Assembly: GCA_023431385.1 (NCBI GenBank)
Contig: JAEYWA010000179.1
Span: 1-9,104, forward strand
Direction of reading: 5' to 3'
DNA: 9,104 nt
Origin: Bacillota bacterium
GTDB taxonomy: Bacteria; Bacillota; Clostridia; Acetivibrionales; DSM-1351
Shown here: piece after piece, positions 1 through 6,689 of the stretch
Layout: every line of letters begins with the position of its first letter
Numbering within the stretch: position 1 is the stretch's first letter
The notes under the pieces: generated by a model
What the model was told of the DNA's origin: nothing
Seen by the model: the letters and a program-made list of their open reading frames with translations, nothing else
Databases searched by the model: none
Position numbers and translations under genes: made by a program

Positions 1-80
1 GAAGACTGGAATCTAAAATGCACAGGGTCGTTATTGAACACAGGGATATCGAGAAAGACGGTAGAGGGGTTGGAAAATGA
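1..80 (+). CDS. rapZ: RapZ (YvcJ-type RNase adapter / nucleotide-binding protein), C-terminal end only
   Basis: Only the last 25 codons are present, read in the frame that starts at base 3, with the stop TGA at 78-80. The visible tail contains HRDIEK, the conserved end of the RapZ/YvcJ family. These are P-loop proteins that bind nucleotides; in enterobacteria RapZ controls glucosamine-6-phosphate synthase through small RNAs, and in Firmicutes the exact role is less clear. The P-loop lies upstream of the window. The stop overlaps the start of the next gene in an ATGA, which suggests translational coupling. The rapZ-yvcK-whiA order supports the assignment. So little is visible that it rests on the tail motif plus context. 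Confidence 0.82.
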   Translation, partial: RLESKMHRVVIEHRDIEKDGRGVGK

Positions 81-1402
81 GGGCTTCGGATTGGTGGATT
101 CGGGGAAGAGGAATCGGAAGGTGGAGTTTGCTTCTTGTAGCAGGCCTGTCGATAATATGCCTGGGAATTGTATTAATGCTCAGATACTATAGTTATGGTG
201 CGTTATTTATCATTTTGATGCTTTTACTGGCCTGTCTTGGGGCAGCGGTAGTAATCGGCTCCCTGAGAGCTTTAATAAATGCCATACTAAAGGATATAAC
301 CCGTAGAGATGTAAGCTCCTCATTAAATGCTGAGGGCTTAAGCAATCTTTTGCATGAGAAAAGGATATTGGTGAAGGGACCCAAGGTTGTGACTGTAGGA
401 GGCGGAACCGGCCTTTCTACCATGCTCAGAGGTTTAAAACAGTATACCTCAAACCTAACCGCACTTGTTACTGTAGCTGATGACGGAGGAGGTTCTGGTA
501 TGTTGAGGGATGACCTTGGGATGCTTCCACCCGGTGACATCCGAAACTGCATTCTGGCATTGGCTGATACCGAGCCCATAATGCAGCAGCTGCTTCAATA
601 CAGGTTTCAGGACGGAATGTTGAAGGGACAGAGCTTCGGTAATCTGTTTCTGGCAGCAATGGATGGCATTTCCGACAGCTTTGAGGAGGCAGTAAAAAAA
701 ATGAGTGATGTCCTTGCAGTTACAGGAACAGTTCTGCCAATAACACTGGACGATGTAAGGCTTTGCGCCGAAACAGAAAACGGTGAAACTATTATGGGAG
801 AGCACAATATTGGACATAGAAATGGTGATAACGGAGCAAGGATAACCAGAGTATTTCTGAATCAGTCCCAGGTTAAGCCTCTCAATGAAGCAATAGAGGC
901 TATTTTGGAAGCCGACATAGTTGTTCTCGGACCGGGCAGCCTCTATACTAGTATTATCCCAAACCTGCTGGTAGATGGAGTTTGTGATGCACTTCTAAAG
1001 ACTAAAGCAATTATTGTTTATGTATGCAATGTTATGACTCAGCCCTGCGAAACCGAGGGATACTCTCTGAGTGATCACATAAGGGCTATAGAGAAGCATT
1101 CCCAAAAGGGAATAATAGACTTCTGTGTTGTTAATAATGCCCCGATACCTGATGACTTAAGGGATAGGTACAGGCAGGATGGAGCAGAACTTGTGGCTGT
1201 TGATTATGAGGCTGTCCAGAAAATGGGTATAGAAGTAATAACCGGTGATTTTAAAGCTGTTTATAATAATTACGTCAGACATGATTCAAACAAACTGGCA
1301 AAGAAGATTATAGAGCTTGTATCGGAGCTGGTGCTTTCAAAGGATAAGGAAAGGCTTCTGGATTACTATTATTCCAGAGACAGAATTAACAAAGTAGGTT
1401 GA
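77..1402 (+). CDS. yvcK: YvcK/GlmR family protein (gluconeogenesis factor) with N-terminal membrane anchor
   Basis: The 441-residue product belongs to the YvcK/GlmR family (CofD-like fold), which binds UDP-sugars and is needed for growth on gluconeogenic carbon sources and for normal cell wall precursor supply in Bacillus. Family motifs are clear: VGGGTG at about 107-112, VTVADDGGGSG at 131-141, PPGDIRN at 151-157, and GPGSLYTSIIPNLLV at 285-299. Bacillus YvcK is about 317 residues and lacks the first ~100 here, which contain two hydrophobic stretches (about 16-36 and 42-63). The protein is therefore probably held in the membrane with its catalytic-type domain in the cytoplasm. The segment at 319-326, often NVMTQPGE, here reads NVMTQPCE. 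The ATG at 77 overlaps the rapZ stop by four bases. Confidence 0.95.
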   Translation: MRASDWWIRGRGIGRWSLLLVAGLSIICLGIVLMLRYYSYGALFIILMLLLACLGAAVVIGSLRALINAILKDITRRDVSSSLNAEGLSNLLHEKRILVKGPKVVTVGGGTGLSTMLRGLKQYTSNLTALVTVADDGGGSGMLRDDLGMLPPGDIRNCILALADTEPIMQQLLQYRFQDGMLKGQSFGNLFLAAMDGISDSFEEAVKKMSDVLAVTGTVLPITLDDVRLCAETENGETIMGEHNIGHRNGDNGARITRVFLNQSQVKPLNEAIEAILEADIVVLGPGSLYTSIIPNLLVDGVCDALLKTKAIIVYVCNVMTQPCETEGYSLSDHIRAIEKHSQKGIIDFCVVNNAPIPDDLRDRYRQDGAELVAVDYEAVQKMGIEVITGDFKAVYNNYVRHDSNKLAKKIIELVSELVLSKDKERLLDYYYSRDRINKVG

Positions 1403-1460
1403 TTTTTGTTGTAAAGGGTTAAGGAAGACTAGGAATAGAACGTTCTTTTTGACCTTGCGT

Positions 1461-1466
1461 TATAAT
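1461..1466 (+). promoter_or_regulatory. Possible SigA -10 element before the debranching enzyme gene
   Basis: A perfect TATAAT lies 36 bases before the debranching enzyme ATG in the 100-base gap after yvcK. No good -35 box stands 16-18 bases upstream; a TTGACC is only 6 bases away and cannot pair with it. The gap has no terminator-like hairpin, so read-through from yvcK is also possible. Weak evidence for a separate start. Confidence 0.3.
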
Positions 1467-1502
1467 ATGAACAGAAAAATGAACAGGAAATGGTGATACT
1501 GG

Positions 1503-3635
1503 ATGGAGTTTGGAAAAAGCTGCTGGTATGATTTTTACCAGGGCGGTAATAAAGAATGGATAGTAACCAATGGTATAGGAGGCTATGCCTCATTGTCTTT
1601 AATCTGTTCTAACAGCAGAAGATATCACGGCCTTCTTGTCAGTGCACTTAAGCCCCCTACAAGTAGATACCTTTTACTGTCAAATTTGCTGGAGGATATA
1701 ACCTTCGAAGATGGAACTTCTGAATCTCTGTCTTCCTTTATGACAAAGGGCTTTAATGATGAGGAGTATATAAATCATGGCTTTGATAATCTTACCAGAG
1801 CTACATTTGATTATATTCCGGAGTTTGTTTACAGCTATGAGAACATAAGCATAAAGAAAAAAATATCAATGAAGCAGGGAGCAAATACTACTATTGTCTT
1901 ATATGATATAAGAAATGGTTCCAGAAAGGCGGCTTTAAAACTAACACCGCTGGTCAATTTCAGAGACCATCACCACAAAAGCTGCCGTAATAATCTCAAT
2001 TTTGTTACTAGAGTCGAAAGTAAACAAATGATTGTTACTCCGTTGGAAGCAACGGTCAATATAAGAATGGAAATCAGTGAGGGGCAGCTCAAAACGCTGA
2101 ATAACTGCTATTTTGATAACATGTTTTATGGTCTGGAACAGGAGAGGGGACTTGATTGTTATGAAGATCATTTTATTCCTGGATTTTTTAATATCGAATT
2201 GAAGCCTTGGGAATGCAAGACGGTTTCATTTACTGTGTCCTCGGAGAATGTCCTGAATAGTTGCCGCAAAGAAAAAAAAGCTGTGTCATATAAGGCTATG
2301 TCAAATGAAGCTGTATCAAATAAAACTGTATCTGATCGGGAAAATACTTTATTAAATTCTGAAAAATTAGGCTCCGATTCCAATGAAGCCACCTGCTGCA
2401 AGCAACAAGCTGAATATACAGCATCTCAGATAATTGCCGAGCAGGCTGCCCGTCTTGAGTATCTGACTATAAAAGCGGGTTATAGACATGAGCTTTTGAA
2501 AAGACTTGTGCTGGCAGCCGATAACTTTATTGTATATAGAAAGTCTACAGATGCAAAGACTGTTATTGCCGGATACCCATGGTTCACCGATTGGGGCAGG
2601 GATACAATGATAGCTTTCACCGGCTTAACACTGACGACCCGCAGATTTGAGGATGCAAAAGAAATATTATTTACTTTTTCAAAGTATGTGGATTACGGAC
2701 TGATTCCGAATATGTTTCCCGATGACGGAGAAAAACCAGCATATAACAGTGTAGATGCTGCGTTATGGTATTTTGAAGCAGTTAACAGCTTCCTGGAATA
2801 TACCGGAGATGAAGTTTTTATCAAAGAGGAGATTTACCCAAGCCTTAAGAATATAATCCGGGGATTTATGAATGGAACTTTATTTGATATAGGTATGACC
2901 TCTGATGGGCTTATAACTGCGGGAAACGCAAAAACCCAACTGACCTGGATGGATGCTAAAGTTGGTGACTGGGTTGTCACCCCAAGGCACGGCAAGGCTG
3001 TAGAAATTAATGCCCTATGGTTTAATTGCCTGATGATTATGTCAAAGCTGTCACAGCGATTTGGTGAAGTTGATATATACCTTGAGCCGGCTTCCAGAGC
3101 AAAAGCCGCCTTTGAGAAAACCTTTTGGAATGAAGAAAAACAGTGCCTTTATGATGTTGTTAATGAAGCCGGCAACGACGATAGCATCAGACCGAATCAG
3201 ATACTTGCCGTGGGACTGTCCTTCGCCGCAATAGATGGACATAAGGCAAAGCGTGTTTTGGAAAAGGTCTGGAGAGAGCTTTATACGCCTTATGGCCTGA
3301 GAACTCTGTCCCTGGATAGTCCTCAGTACAGAGGTGTGTATTCCGGCGATGTCTGGAGCAGGGATGGAGCATATCACCAGGGAACTGTCTGGACATGGCT
3401 TTTAGGCAGATTTATAACTGCTTATGTCAGGGTTAACGGAAATACGGCTGAAGCCAGAGAAAAAGCCTGTGATTTTATTCTGCCCTTTGCAGACCATATA
3501 AAGGATGCCGGAATAGGCAACATTTCAGAAATATTTGATGGCAGCAATCCTCATTATCCAAGAGGCTGCTTTGCACAGGCCTGGAGTGTAGCTGAAATTC
3601 TGAGAGCAGCCGTTGAAGACGTAGGACTCAAATAG
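1503..3635 (+). CDS. Glycogen debranching enzyme (amylo-alpha-1,6-glucosidase, GH133-like)
   Basis: The 710-residue product matches the bacterial/archaeal glycogen debranching enzymes that hydrolyse alpha-1,6 branch points in glycogen or limit dextrin, acting in the cytoplasm. The N-terminal domain shows TNGIGGYAS at 22-30 and NSRRYHGLLV at 37-46. The C-terminal (alpha/alpha)6-type domain shows GYPWFTDWGRDTM at 357-369, FPDDGEKPAYNSVDAALWYF at 405-424, a TWMDAKVGDW segment from 481, YHQGTVWTW at 624-632 and SEIFDG at 675-680. No signal peptide is seen. The two domains are joined by a low-complexity linker (about 250-310) with a four-copy 5-residue repeat. GGTGAT at 1492-1497, five bases before the ATG, serves as ribosome binding site. 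It sits between yvcK and whiA, an unusual guest in that cluster. Confidence 0.93.
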   Translation: MEFGKSCWYDFYQGGNKEWIVTNGIGGYASLSLICSNSRRYHGLLVSALKPPTSRYLLLSNLLEDITFEDGTSESLSSFMTKGFNDEEYINHGFDNLTRATFDYIPEFVYSYENISIKKKISMKQGANTTIVLYDIRNGSRKAALKLTPLVNFRDHHHKSCRNNLNFVTRVESKQMIVTPLEATVNIRMEISEGQLKTLNNCYFDNMFYGLEQERGLDCYEDHFIPGFFNIELKPWECKTVSFTVSSENVLNSCRKEKKAVSYKAMSNEAVSNKTVSDRENTLLNSEKLGSDSNEATCCKQQAEYTASQIIAEQAARLEYLTIKAGYRHELLKRLVLAADNFIVYRKSTDAKTVIAGYPWFTDWGRDTMIAFTGLTLTTRRFEDAKEILFTFSKYVDYGLIPNMFPDDGEKPAYNSVDAALWYFEAVNSFLEYTGDEVFIKEEIYPSLKNIIRGFMNGTLFDIGMTSDGLITAGNAKTQLTWMDAKVGDWVVTPRHGKAVEINALWFNCLMIMSKLSQRFGEVDIYLEPASRAKAAFEKTFWNEEKQCLYDVVNEAGNDDSIRPNQILAVGLSFAAIDGHKAKRVLEKVWRELYTPYGLRTLSLDSPQYRGVYSGDVWSRDGAYHQGTVWTWLLGRFITAYVRVNGNTAEAREKACDFILPFADHIKDAGIGNISEIFDGSNPHYPRGCFAQAWSVAEILRAAVEDVGLK
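2280..2339 (+). repeat. Four tandem 15-bp in-frame repeats inside the debranching enzyme gene
   Basis: Four consecutive 15-base units start at 2280, 2295, 2310 and 2325. They encode AVSYK, AMSNE, AVSNK and TVSDR (residues 260-279). The first three are close copies (GCTRTGTCAWATRAR-like) and the fourth is more diverged. They lie in the linker between the N-terminal and C-terminal domains, where length change should be tolerated. The pattern suggests growth by slippage or unequal exchange. Confidence 0.8.
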
Positions 3636-3712
3636 TGAAGTGAGTGAAAATGAAATACTGACTTATGGCTACTACTTCTGGCTACTTACTACTGCTGAAA
3701 GGAGTTGATAAG

Positions 3713-4642
3713 GTGTCTTTTTCGACTATAGTTAAGGACGAGCTTTGTAGAGTGGAACTGCATCAGGATTATTGTTGTATGAAATCTGAAATTCTGGGAG
3801 TTATTTTAACAAATAACCTTTTTACTAATGAGAAAAACAGCAAGAATGTTAAAATGGTTACGGAAAATGCGGCTTTTGCAAGGAGAGTTTATTCGACCGT
3901 CAGGAAGGTATACGGTATTAGCCCTGAGGTTGCCATAAGAAGAAGCAGCAAGCTGAAAAAGCATGTATCCTATTCCGTTATATTTGCCTCCATGCAGTTG
4001 ATAAATAAAATACTATATGAGTTCGGAATCAGCGCTTTTTCCGCTCAGGATTACAATGCTGTAAATATTCTTAAAAGCGTATGCTGTAAAAAAAGTTTTC
4101 TACGTGCTGCTTTTTTATCCGGAGGTTCCATCAGTGATCCCGAAAAAACTTATCATCTTGAAATCTCTACCCATAATAACTCTTGTGCCGAGTTAATAAA
4201 GGAGCTCCTTTCCGACTACCAAATAAACGTTAAAATAATTGTCCGTAAAGGTAATTATGTAGCATATATAAAGGAAGGAGAGAATATCGTTGACTTTTTA
4301 AACATTATCGGTGCTCACAGTGCATTAATGGAGCTGGAAAATGTACGAATTCTTAAGGATATGAGAAATAGTGTCAACAGAATAGTTAATTGTGAGACGG
4401 CAAATCTAGAAAAGACCGTTAATGCGTCAGTCAGACAAATGGAAAATATAAGATTTATTCAGAATACCATAGGAATCGACAAGCTGCCTGAAAATCTAAT
4501 AGAGATTGCAAATTTAAGGCTGGAATACAGTGAAGCCAGTTTGAAAGAGCTTGGCGAAATGCTCCACCCCAAGCTTGGAAAATCAGGTGTAAATCACAGG
4601 CTCCGCAAGCTGGATGAAATTGCAGATCAGTTGAGGGGTTAA
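3713..4642 (+). CDS. whiA: WhiA family DNA-binding protein
   Basis: The 309-residue product is WhiA, a protein with a LAGLIDADG-endonuclease-like N-terminal domain without nuclease activity and a C-terminal helix-turn-helix. WhiA is a sporulation regulator in Streptomyces; in Bacillus it affects cell division and chromosome segregation. The N terminus SFSTIVKDELCR is the family's typical start, and the tail from about 273 (EYSEASLKELGEMLHPKLGKS, ending in NHRLRKLDEIADQL) is the helix-turn-helix. I chose GTG at 3713: it has a strong AAAGGAG at 3698-3704 and begins exactly at the conserved N terminus. An in-frame ATG at 3665 would add 16 unconserved residues and lacks a comparable binding site. 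It is the last gene of the housekeeping cluster. Confidence 0.93.
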   Translation: MSFSTIVKDELCRVELHQDYCCMKSEILGVILTNNLFTNEKNSKNVKMVTENAAFARRVYSTVRKVYGISPEVAIRRSSKLKKHVSYSVIFASMQLINKILYEFGISAFSAQDYNAVNILKSVCCKKSFLRAAFLSGGSISDPEKTYHLEISTHNNSCAELIKELLSDYQINVKIIVRKGNYVAYIKEGENIVDFLNIIGAHSALMELENVRILKDMRNSVNRIVNCETANLEKTVNASVRQMENIRFIQNTIGIDKLPENLIEIANLRLEYSEASLKELGEMLHPKLGKSGVNHRLRKLDEIADQLRG

Positions 4643-4664
4643 TGTGAAAAGTCATATGTAAATT

Positions 4665-4691
4665 AAAGGGAATCAAGGGGAAATATAGAAT
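4665..4691 (+). promoter_or_regulatory. Candidate SigH promoter for the spoIIA operon
   Basis: AAAGGGAAT (4665-4673), an 11-base spacer, then ATAGAAT ending at 4691 fits the SigH pattern RNAGGAWWW-N11/12-RNNGAATWW with one mismatch in the -35 box and one just after GAAT. SigH is the established sigma factor for spoIIA in Bacillus and in clostridia studied so far. I see no clear Spo0A box (TGTCGAA) in this gap. The expected start near 4698-4700 would give a leader of about 125 bases. Confidence 0.42.
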
Positions 4692-4711
4692 AGTATAACA
4701 TCTAACCATGT

Positions 4712-4802
4712 CCGATTAATAATCGGCGAGCAAGTATGCGGAGGTATACTTGAATATCTCAAAGGGAAGAGACACTGATAGCAGGGTATTATCAGTGTCT
4801 CT
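4712..4802 (+). promoter_or_regulatory. Three consecutive perfect stem-loops in the spoIIA leader
   Basis: Three perfect inverted repeats follow one another before spoIIAA. CCGATT/AATCGG at 4712-4726 has a 3-base loop. CAAGTAT/ATACTTG at 4731-4752 has an 8-base loop that carries GGAGG. The third is a 13-bp stem at 4768-4780 pairing with 4790-4802, with a 9-base loop. None is followed by a T tract (GAATTAAAGG follows the last), so ordinary intrinsic termination is unlikely. The spoIIAA binding site begins only 8 bases after the last stem. A role in mRNA stability or translation control is inferred. Confidence 0.6.
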
Positions 4803-4809
4803 GAATTAA
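4750..4809 (+). other. Possible 19-codon leader frame before spoIIAA
   Basis: GGAGG at 4740-4744, five bases before TTG at 4750, opens a 19-codon frame that stops at TAA 4807-4809, 14 bases before the spoIIAA start and out of its frame. The frame runs through the large 13-bp stem-loop, so ribosomes on it would melt that hairpin. No recognisable peptide. It may be chance: a TTG start and 19 codons is weak evidence on its own. Confidence 0.2.
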
Positions 4810-4823
4810 AGGGGGCAAAATAC

Positions 4824-5165
4824 TTGGATGTTAAGCTATTAAAGAAGGGAACAACTCTGGTGATCAGGATAATGGAAGATATGGACCACCATTCTGCTCA
4901 ATACCTCAGACAGAAAATTGACAGTGAAATAATTAAGGCTACTGTAAAAAATATTATTTTTGACTTTTCAAAAGTAAATTTCATGGATAGTTCAGGAATT
5001 GGTATAGTTGTCGGGAGATATAAAAACATTCAGAAGCTCAATGGGAAAGCTGCAATAGTAAATGCCAATCCAAAAATAATGCAAATTTTTGAAATGTCCG
5101 GTGTACTTAAAATAATACCTGCCTATTCGGATTTGGATGATGCTATCTCAGGTATGTGCGGATAA
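4824..5165 (+). CDS. spoIIAA: SpoIIAA, anti-anti-sigma factor of SigF
   Basis: The 113-residue STAS-domain product is the anti-sigma F antagonist. Dephosphorylated SpoIIAA binds SpoIIAB and frees SigF in the forespore. The phosphorylation site lies in FMDSSGIGIVVGRYK, with Ser56 matching Ser58 of the Bacillus protein; DHH at 21-23 also matches the Bacillus protein. The start is TTG at 4824, preceded by AAAGGGGG (4808-4815) at suitable spacing; the nearby ATG at 4828 is out of frame. First gene of the spoIIA unit. It is followed by an unusual 162-base spacer, whereas spoIIAA and spoIIAB are adjacent or overlapping in Bacillus. Confidence 0.95.
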   Translation: MDVKLLKKGTTLVIRIMEDMDHHSAQYLRQKIDSEIIKATVKNIIFDFSKVNFMDSSGIGIVVGRYKNIQKLNGKAAIVNANPKIMQIFEMSGVLKIIPAYSDLDDAISGMCG

Positions 5166-5190
5166 GTGCAGCTATTAAAACTGGTCTTTA

Positions 5191-5287
5191 TAAATAGCCC
5201 GAGGTGGCTTAGGAGTAGCGTGAAAAATACATTTTGTATGTCATCGTGCATTTCACGCAGCAAAAACCCGCTAGGCGGCTTTTTATT
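5191..5287 (+). ncRNA. Candidate structured RNA or attenuator between spoIIAA and spoIIAB
   Basis: This part of the spacer can fold into a compact set of helices. GCGTGAAA (5218-5225) pairs with TTTCACGC (5251-5258). Inside it, ATACA/TGTAT (5227-5239 region) can form a small hairpin. CCGC-TAG-GCGG (5268-5278), flanked by AAAAA (5262-5266) and TTTTT (5280-5284), resembles an intrinsic terminator. An alternative helix pairs GCTTAG (5207-5212) with CTAGGC (5271-5276) and would break the terminator hairpin. The outer ends TAAATAGCC (5191-5199) and GGCTTTTTA (5277-5285) can also close the whole unit. I do not recognise it as a known riboswitch class. Its function (attenuation, RNA processing or an inserted repeat) is inferred. 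Confidence 0.45.
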
Positions 5288-5315
5288 ACTATTTGTATAC
5301 GCGCTCTGCGCGTAG
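5220..5315 (+). other. Possible 31-codon small frame overlapping the spoIIAA-spoIIAB spacer
   Basis: AGGAG at 5211-5215, four bases before GTG at 5220, opens a 31-codon frame ending at TAG 5313-5315, just before spoIIAB. The peptide would have four cysteines and a hydrophobic stretch (GGFLLLFVYAL) near its end. It overlaps the stem-loops, including the terminator-like one, so the frame may be an accident of structured RNA. I know of no such protein in spoIIA operons. Confidence 0.15.
5298..5314 (+). promoter_or_regulatory. Short GC-rich palindrome next to the spoIIAB ribosome binding site
   Basis: TACGCGC (5298-5304) and GCGCGTA (5308-5314) form a perfect 7-bp stem with a TCT loop, three bases before the GGAGG of spoIIAB. 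It is much more GC-rich than its surroundings. It may be part of the spacer element or a repeated genomic palindrome. Confidence 0.5.
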
Positions 5316-5327
5316 ATGGAGGTTATT

Positions 5328-5753
5328 ATGCAGCTTATAAATGAAATGAAACTTGAATTTATGAGTAAATCAAATAATGAGGCTTTTGGAAGGGTGGTTG
5401 CAGCAGCTTTTGCATCACAGCTTGACCCTACTGTTGAGGAATTGGCCGATATTAAGACTGCTGTATCCGAAGCAGTGACAAATGCTATTATTCATGGCTA
5501 TGAAAATAAACCCGGTATGGTTACAATGGTATGCAGGTTATATGATGCCGGAATTGAAATCTGTATTTCTGATGAAGGAAAAGGTATAGAGGATGTAGAG
5601 CTTGCAAGGCAGCCACTTTATACGTCAAAACCCGATATGGAACGCTCCGGGATGGGCTTTACTGTAATGGAAAGCTTTATGGATAGCGTTAGTATCAAGT
5701 CTGAACCCGACAAGGGAACCACTGTTACAATGTTTAAAAATATTAAGTACTGA
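5328..5753 (+). CDS. spoIIAB: SpoIIAB, anti-sigma F factor and serine kinase
   Basis: The 141-residue GHKL-fold protein binds and holds SigF before septation and phosphorylates SpoIIAA. The ATP site is complete: N box SEAVTNAIIHGY at 47-58, G1 box DEGKGI at 82-87, the lid segment LARQPLYTSKP, and G2 box RSGMGF at 106-111. I chose ATG at 5328: GGAGG at 5318-5322 lies five bases before it, and the product begins close to the Bacillus N terminus (MQLINEMKLEF against MKNEMHLEF). An ATG at 5316 would put the binding site inside the gene. The gene is set off from its neighbours by spacers of 162 bases on both sides, unlike the compact Bacillus arrangement. Confidence 0.96.
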   Translation: MQLINEMKLEFMSKSNNEAFGRVVAAAFASQLDPTVEELADIKTAVSEAVTNAIIHGYENKPGMVTMVCRLYDAGIEICISDEGKGIEDVELARQPLYTSKPDMERSGMGFTVMESFMDSVSIKSEPDKGTTVTMFKNIKY

Positions 5754-5803
5754 TTAGCCTTATGTAAACTGATTCGCAGGGAAAGAAATTTTTTTACTAA
5801 TAC

Positions 5804-5831
5804 TTGTAAATATTTTCTATAAATGTATAAA
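5804..5831 (+). promoter_or_regulatory. Possible internal SigA-like promoter before sigF
   Basis: TTGTAA (5804-5809), 16 bases, then TATAAA (5826-5831) lies in the AT-rich gap between spoIIAB and sigF. The gap is so AT-rich that such matches are expected by chance. No terminator is seen between spoIIAB and sigF, so co-transcription from upstream is the simpler view. Confidence 0.22.
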
Positions 5832-5915
5832 AATATATGAGCCTGCTAATAATGTTTATATGAATGTATTTGATCGGCAATATGTGTAATATGTGACAGA
5901 AAGGTTTGGTAGGCT

Positions 5916-6662
5916 ATGAAGGATATGACTGATGAAGCAGTTCTAACACTTATCATAAATGCTAAAGCTGGGGACAGACAGGCTCAGGCTACTTTGGTTG
6001 AAAAAAATGTGGGTCTGGTTTGGAGTATCGTAAAAAGGTTTCAGAATAGAGGCTATGAGATTGACGATTTATACCAGATAGGGAGTATCGGGTTAATTAA
6101 GGCAATCAATAAATTTGATGCGTCATATGATGTAAAGTTCTCTACATATGCAGTACCTATGATTATTGGAGAAATCAAAAGGTTCATAAGGGATGATGGA
6201 ATAATAAAGGTAAGCAGATCCCTGAAGGAAATCGCATCAAAAGCACGCATTACAAAGGAAATTGTCAGCAAGGAATTGGGTAGGGAACCTTCTGTAAATG
6301 AAATAGCAGAAAGAATGCATGTCTCTTCGGAAGAACTTGTACTTGCACTTGAAGCAGGGTGTTCGCCGGAATCTCTTTACAGTACGGTTGGAGAAGGTGA
6401 CAATTCACCCATACTACTGATAGACCGTATAAACGCCGATAACAACAGCAGTGAAGTAGATTTGATTGATAAAATTGCAATCAGGCAGATTCTTGATTCT
6501 CTTGATACAAGAGAGAGGCAGATTATTATTCTAAGATACTTTAAGGAAAAAACCCAGGTGCAGATTGCCAAGTTGTTAGGTATTTCACAGGTTCAGGTGT
6601 CCAGAATTGAGAAAAAGATTCTTAAGGATATAAAGCACAAAATGATTGCAAATGGCAACTGA
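5916..6662 (+). CDS. sigF: RNA polymerase sigma-F factor, early forespore
   Basis: The 248-residue sigma-70 family protein is SigF (SpoIIAC), the first forespore-specific sigma factor. Core-binding region 2.1-2.2 is DDLYQIGSIGLIKAINKFD at 50-68. Region 2.3-2.4 follows through KFSTYAVPMIIGEIKRFIRD. Region 4 with its helix-turn-helix (TQVQIAKLLGISQVQVSRIE) is at 213-232. Length is close to the Bacillus protein (255). The ATG at 5916 has only a weak binding site (AAAGG at 5900-5904, 11 bases away); ATG 5925 is an alternative giving 245 residues. SigG is a close paralogue, but the spoIIAA-spoIIAB context decides for SigF. Confidence 0.95.
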   Translation: MKDMTDEAVLTLIINAKAGDRQAQATLVEKNVGLVWSIVKRFQNRGYEIDDLYQIGSIGLIKAINKFDASYDVKFSTYAVPMIIGEIKRFIRDDGIIKVSRSLKEIASKARITKEIVSKELGREPSVNEIAERMHVSSEELVLALEAGCSPESLYSTVGEGDNSPILLIDRINADNNSSEVDLIDKIAIRQILDSLDTRERQIIILRYFKEKTQVQIAKLLGISQVQVSRIEKKILKDIKHKMIANGN

Positions 6663-6689
6663 ATTATCTGATTTTTATCAAAAATAAAT

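Noticed and set aside
193..817. Long open frames on the minus strand opposite yvcK (120-128 codons)
   Set aside because: They lie wholly inside a clearly coding gene, lack recognisable motifs, and are what opposite-strand reading of a conserved gene gives by chance.
1438..1445. GAACGTTC palindrome as a LexA or other operator
   Set aside because: The Gram-positive LexA box needs four bases between GAAC and GTTC; an 8-base palindrome alone is not enough.
4768..4802. Terminator of whiA
   Set aside because: The stem is strong but no T tract follows on the + strand, nor a good one on the minus strand, so I list it only as a leader stem-loop.
5191..5287. A known riboswitch (c-di-GMP, preQ1, THF, guanidine) or a tRNA-like gene
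   Set aside because: The conserved cores I know for these classes are not visible, and no tRNA T-arm or cloverleaf can be drawn.
5172..5293. CTATT direct repeat (5172-5176 and 5289-5293) as a target duplication around an inserted element
   Set aside because: Five bases in AT-rich DNA is expected by chance, and the ends show no terminal inverted repeats typical of a transposon-derived element.
5755..5916. Long-range pairing of TAGCCT (5755-5760) with AGGCTA (5911-5916) masking the sigF start
   Set aside because: Six base pairs closing a 150-base AT-rich loop is not persuasive without conservation data.
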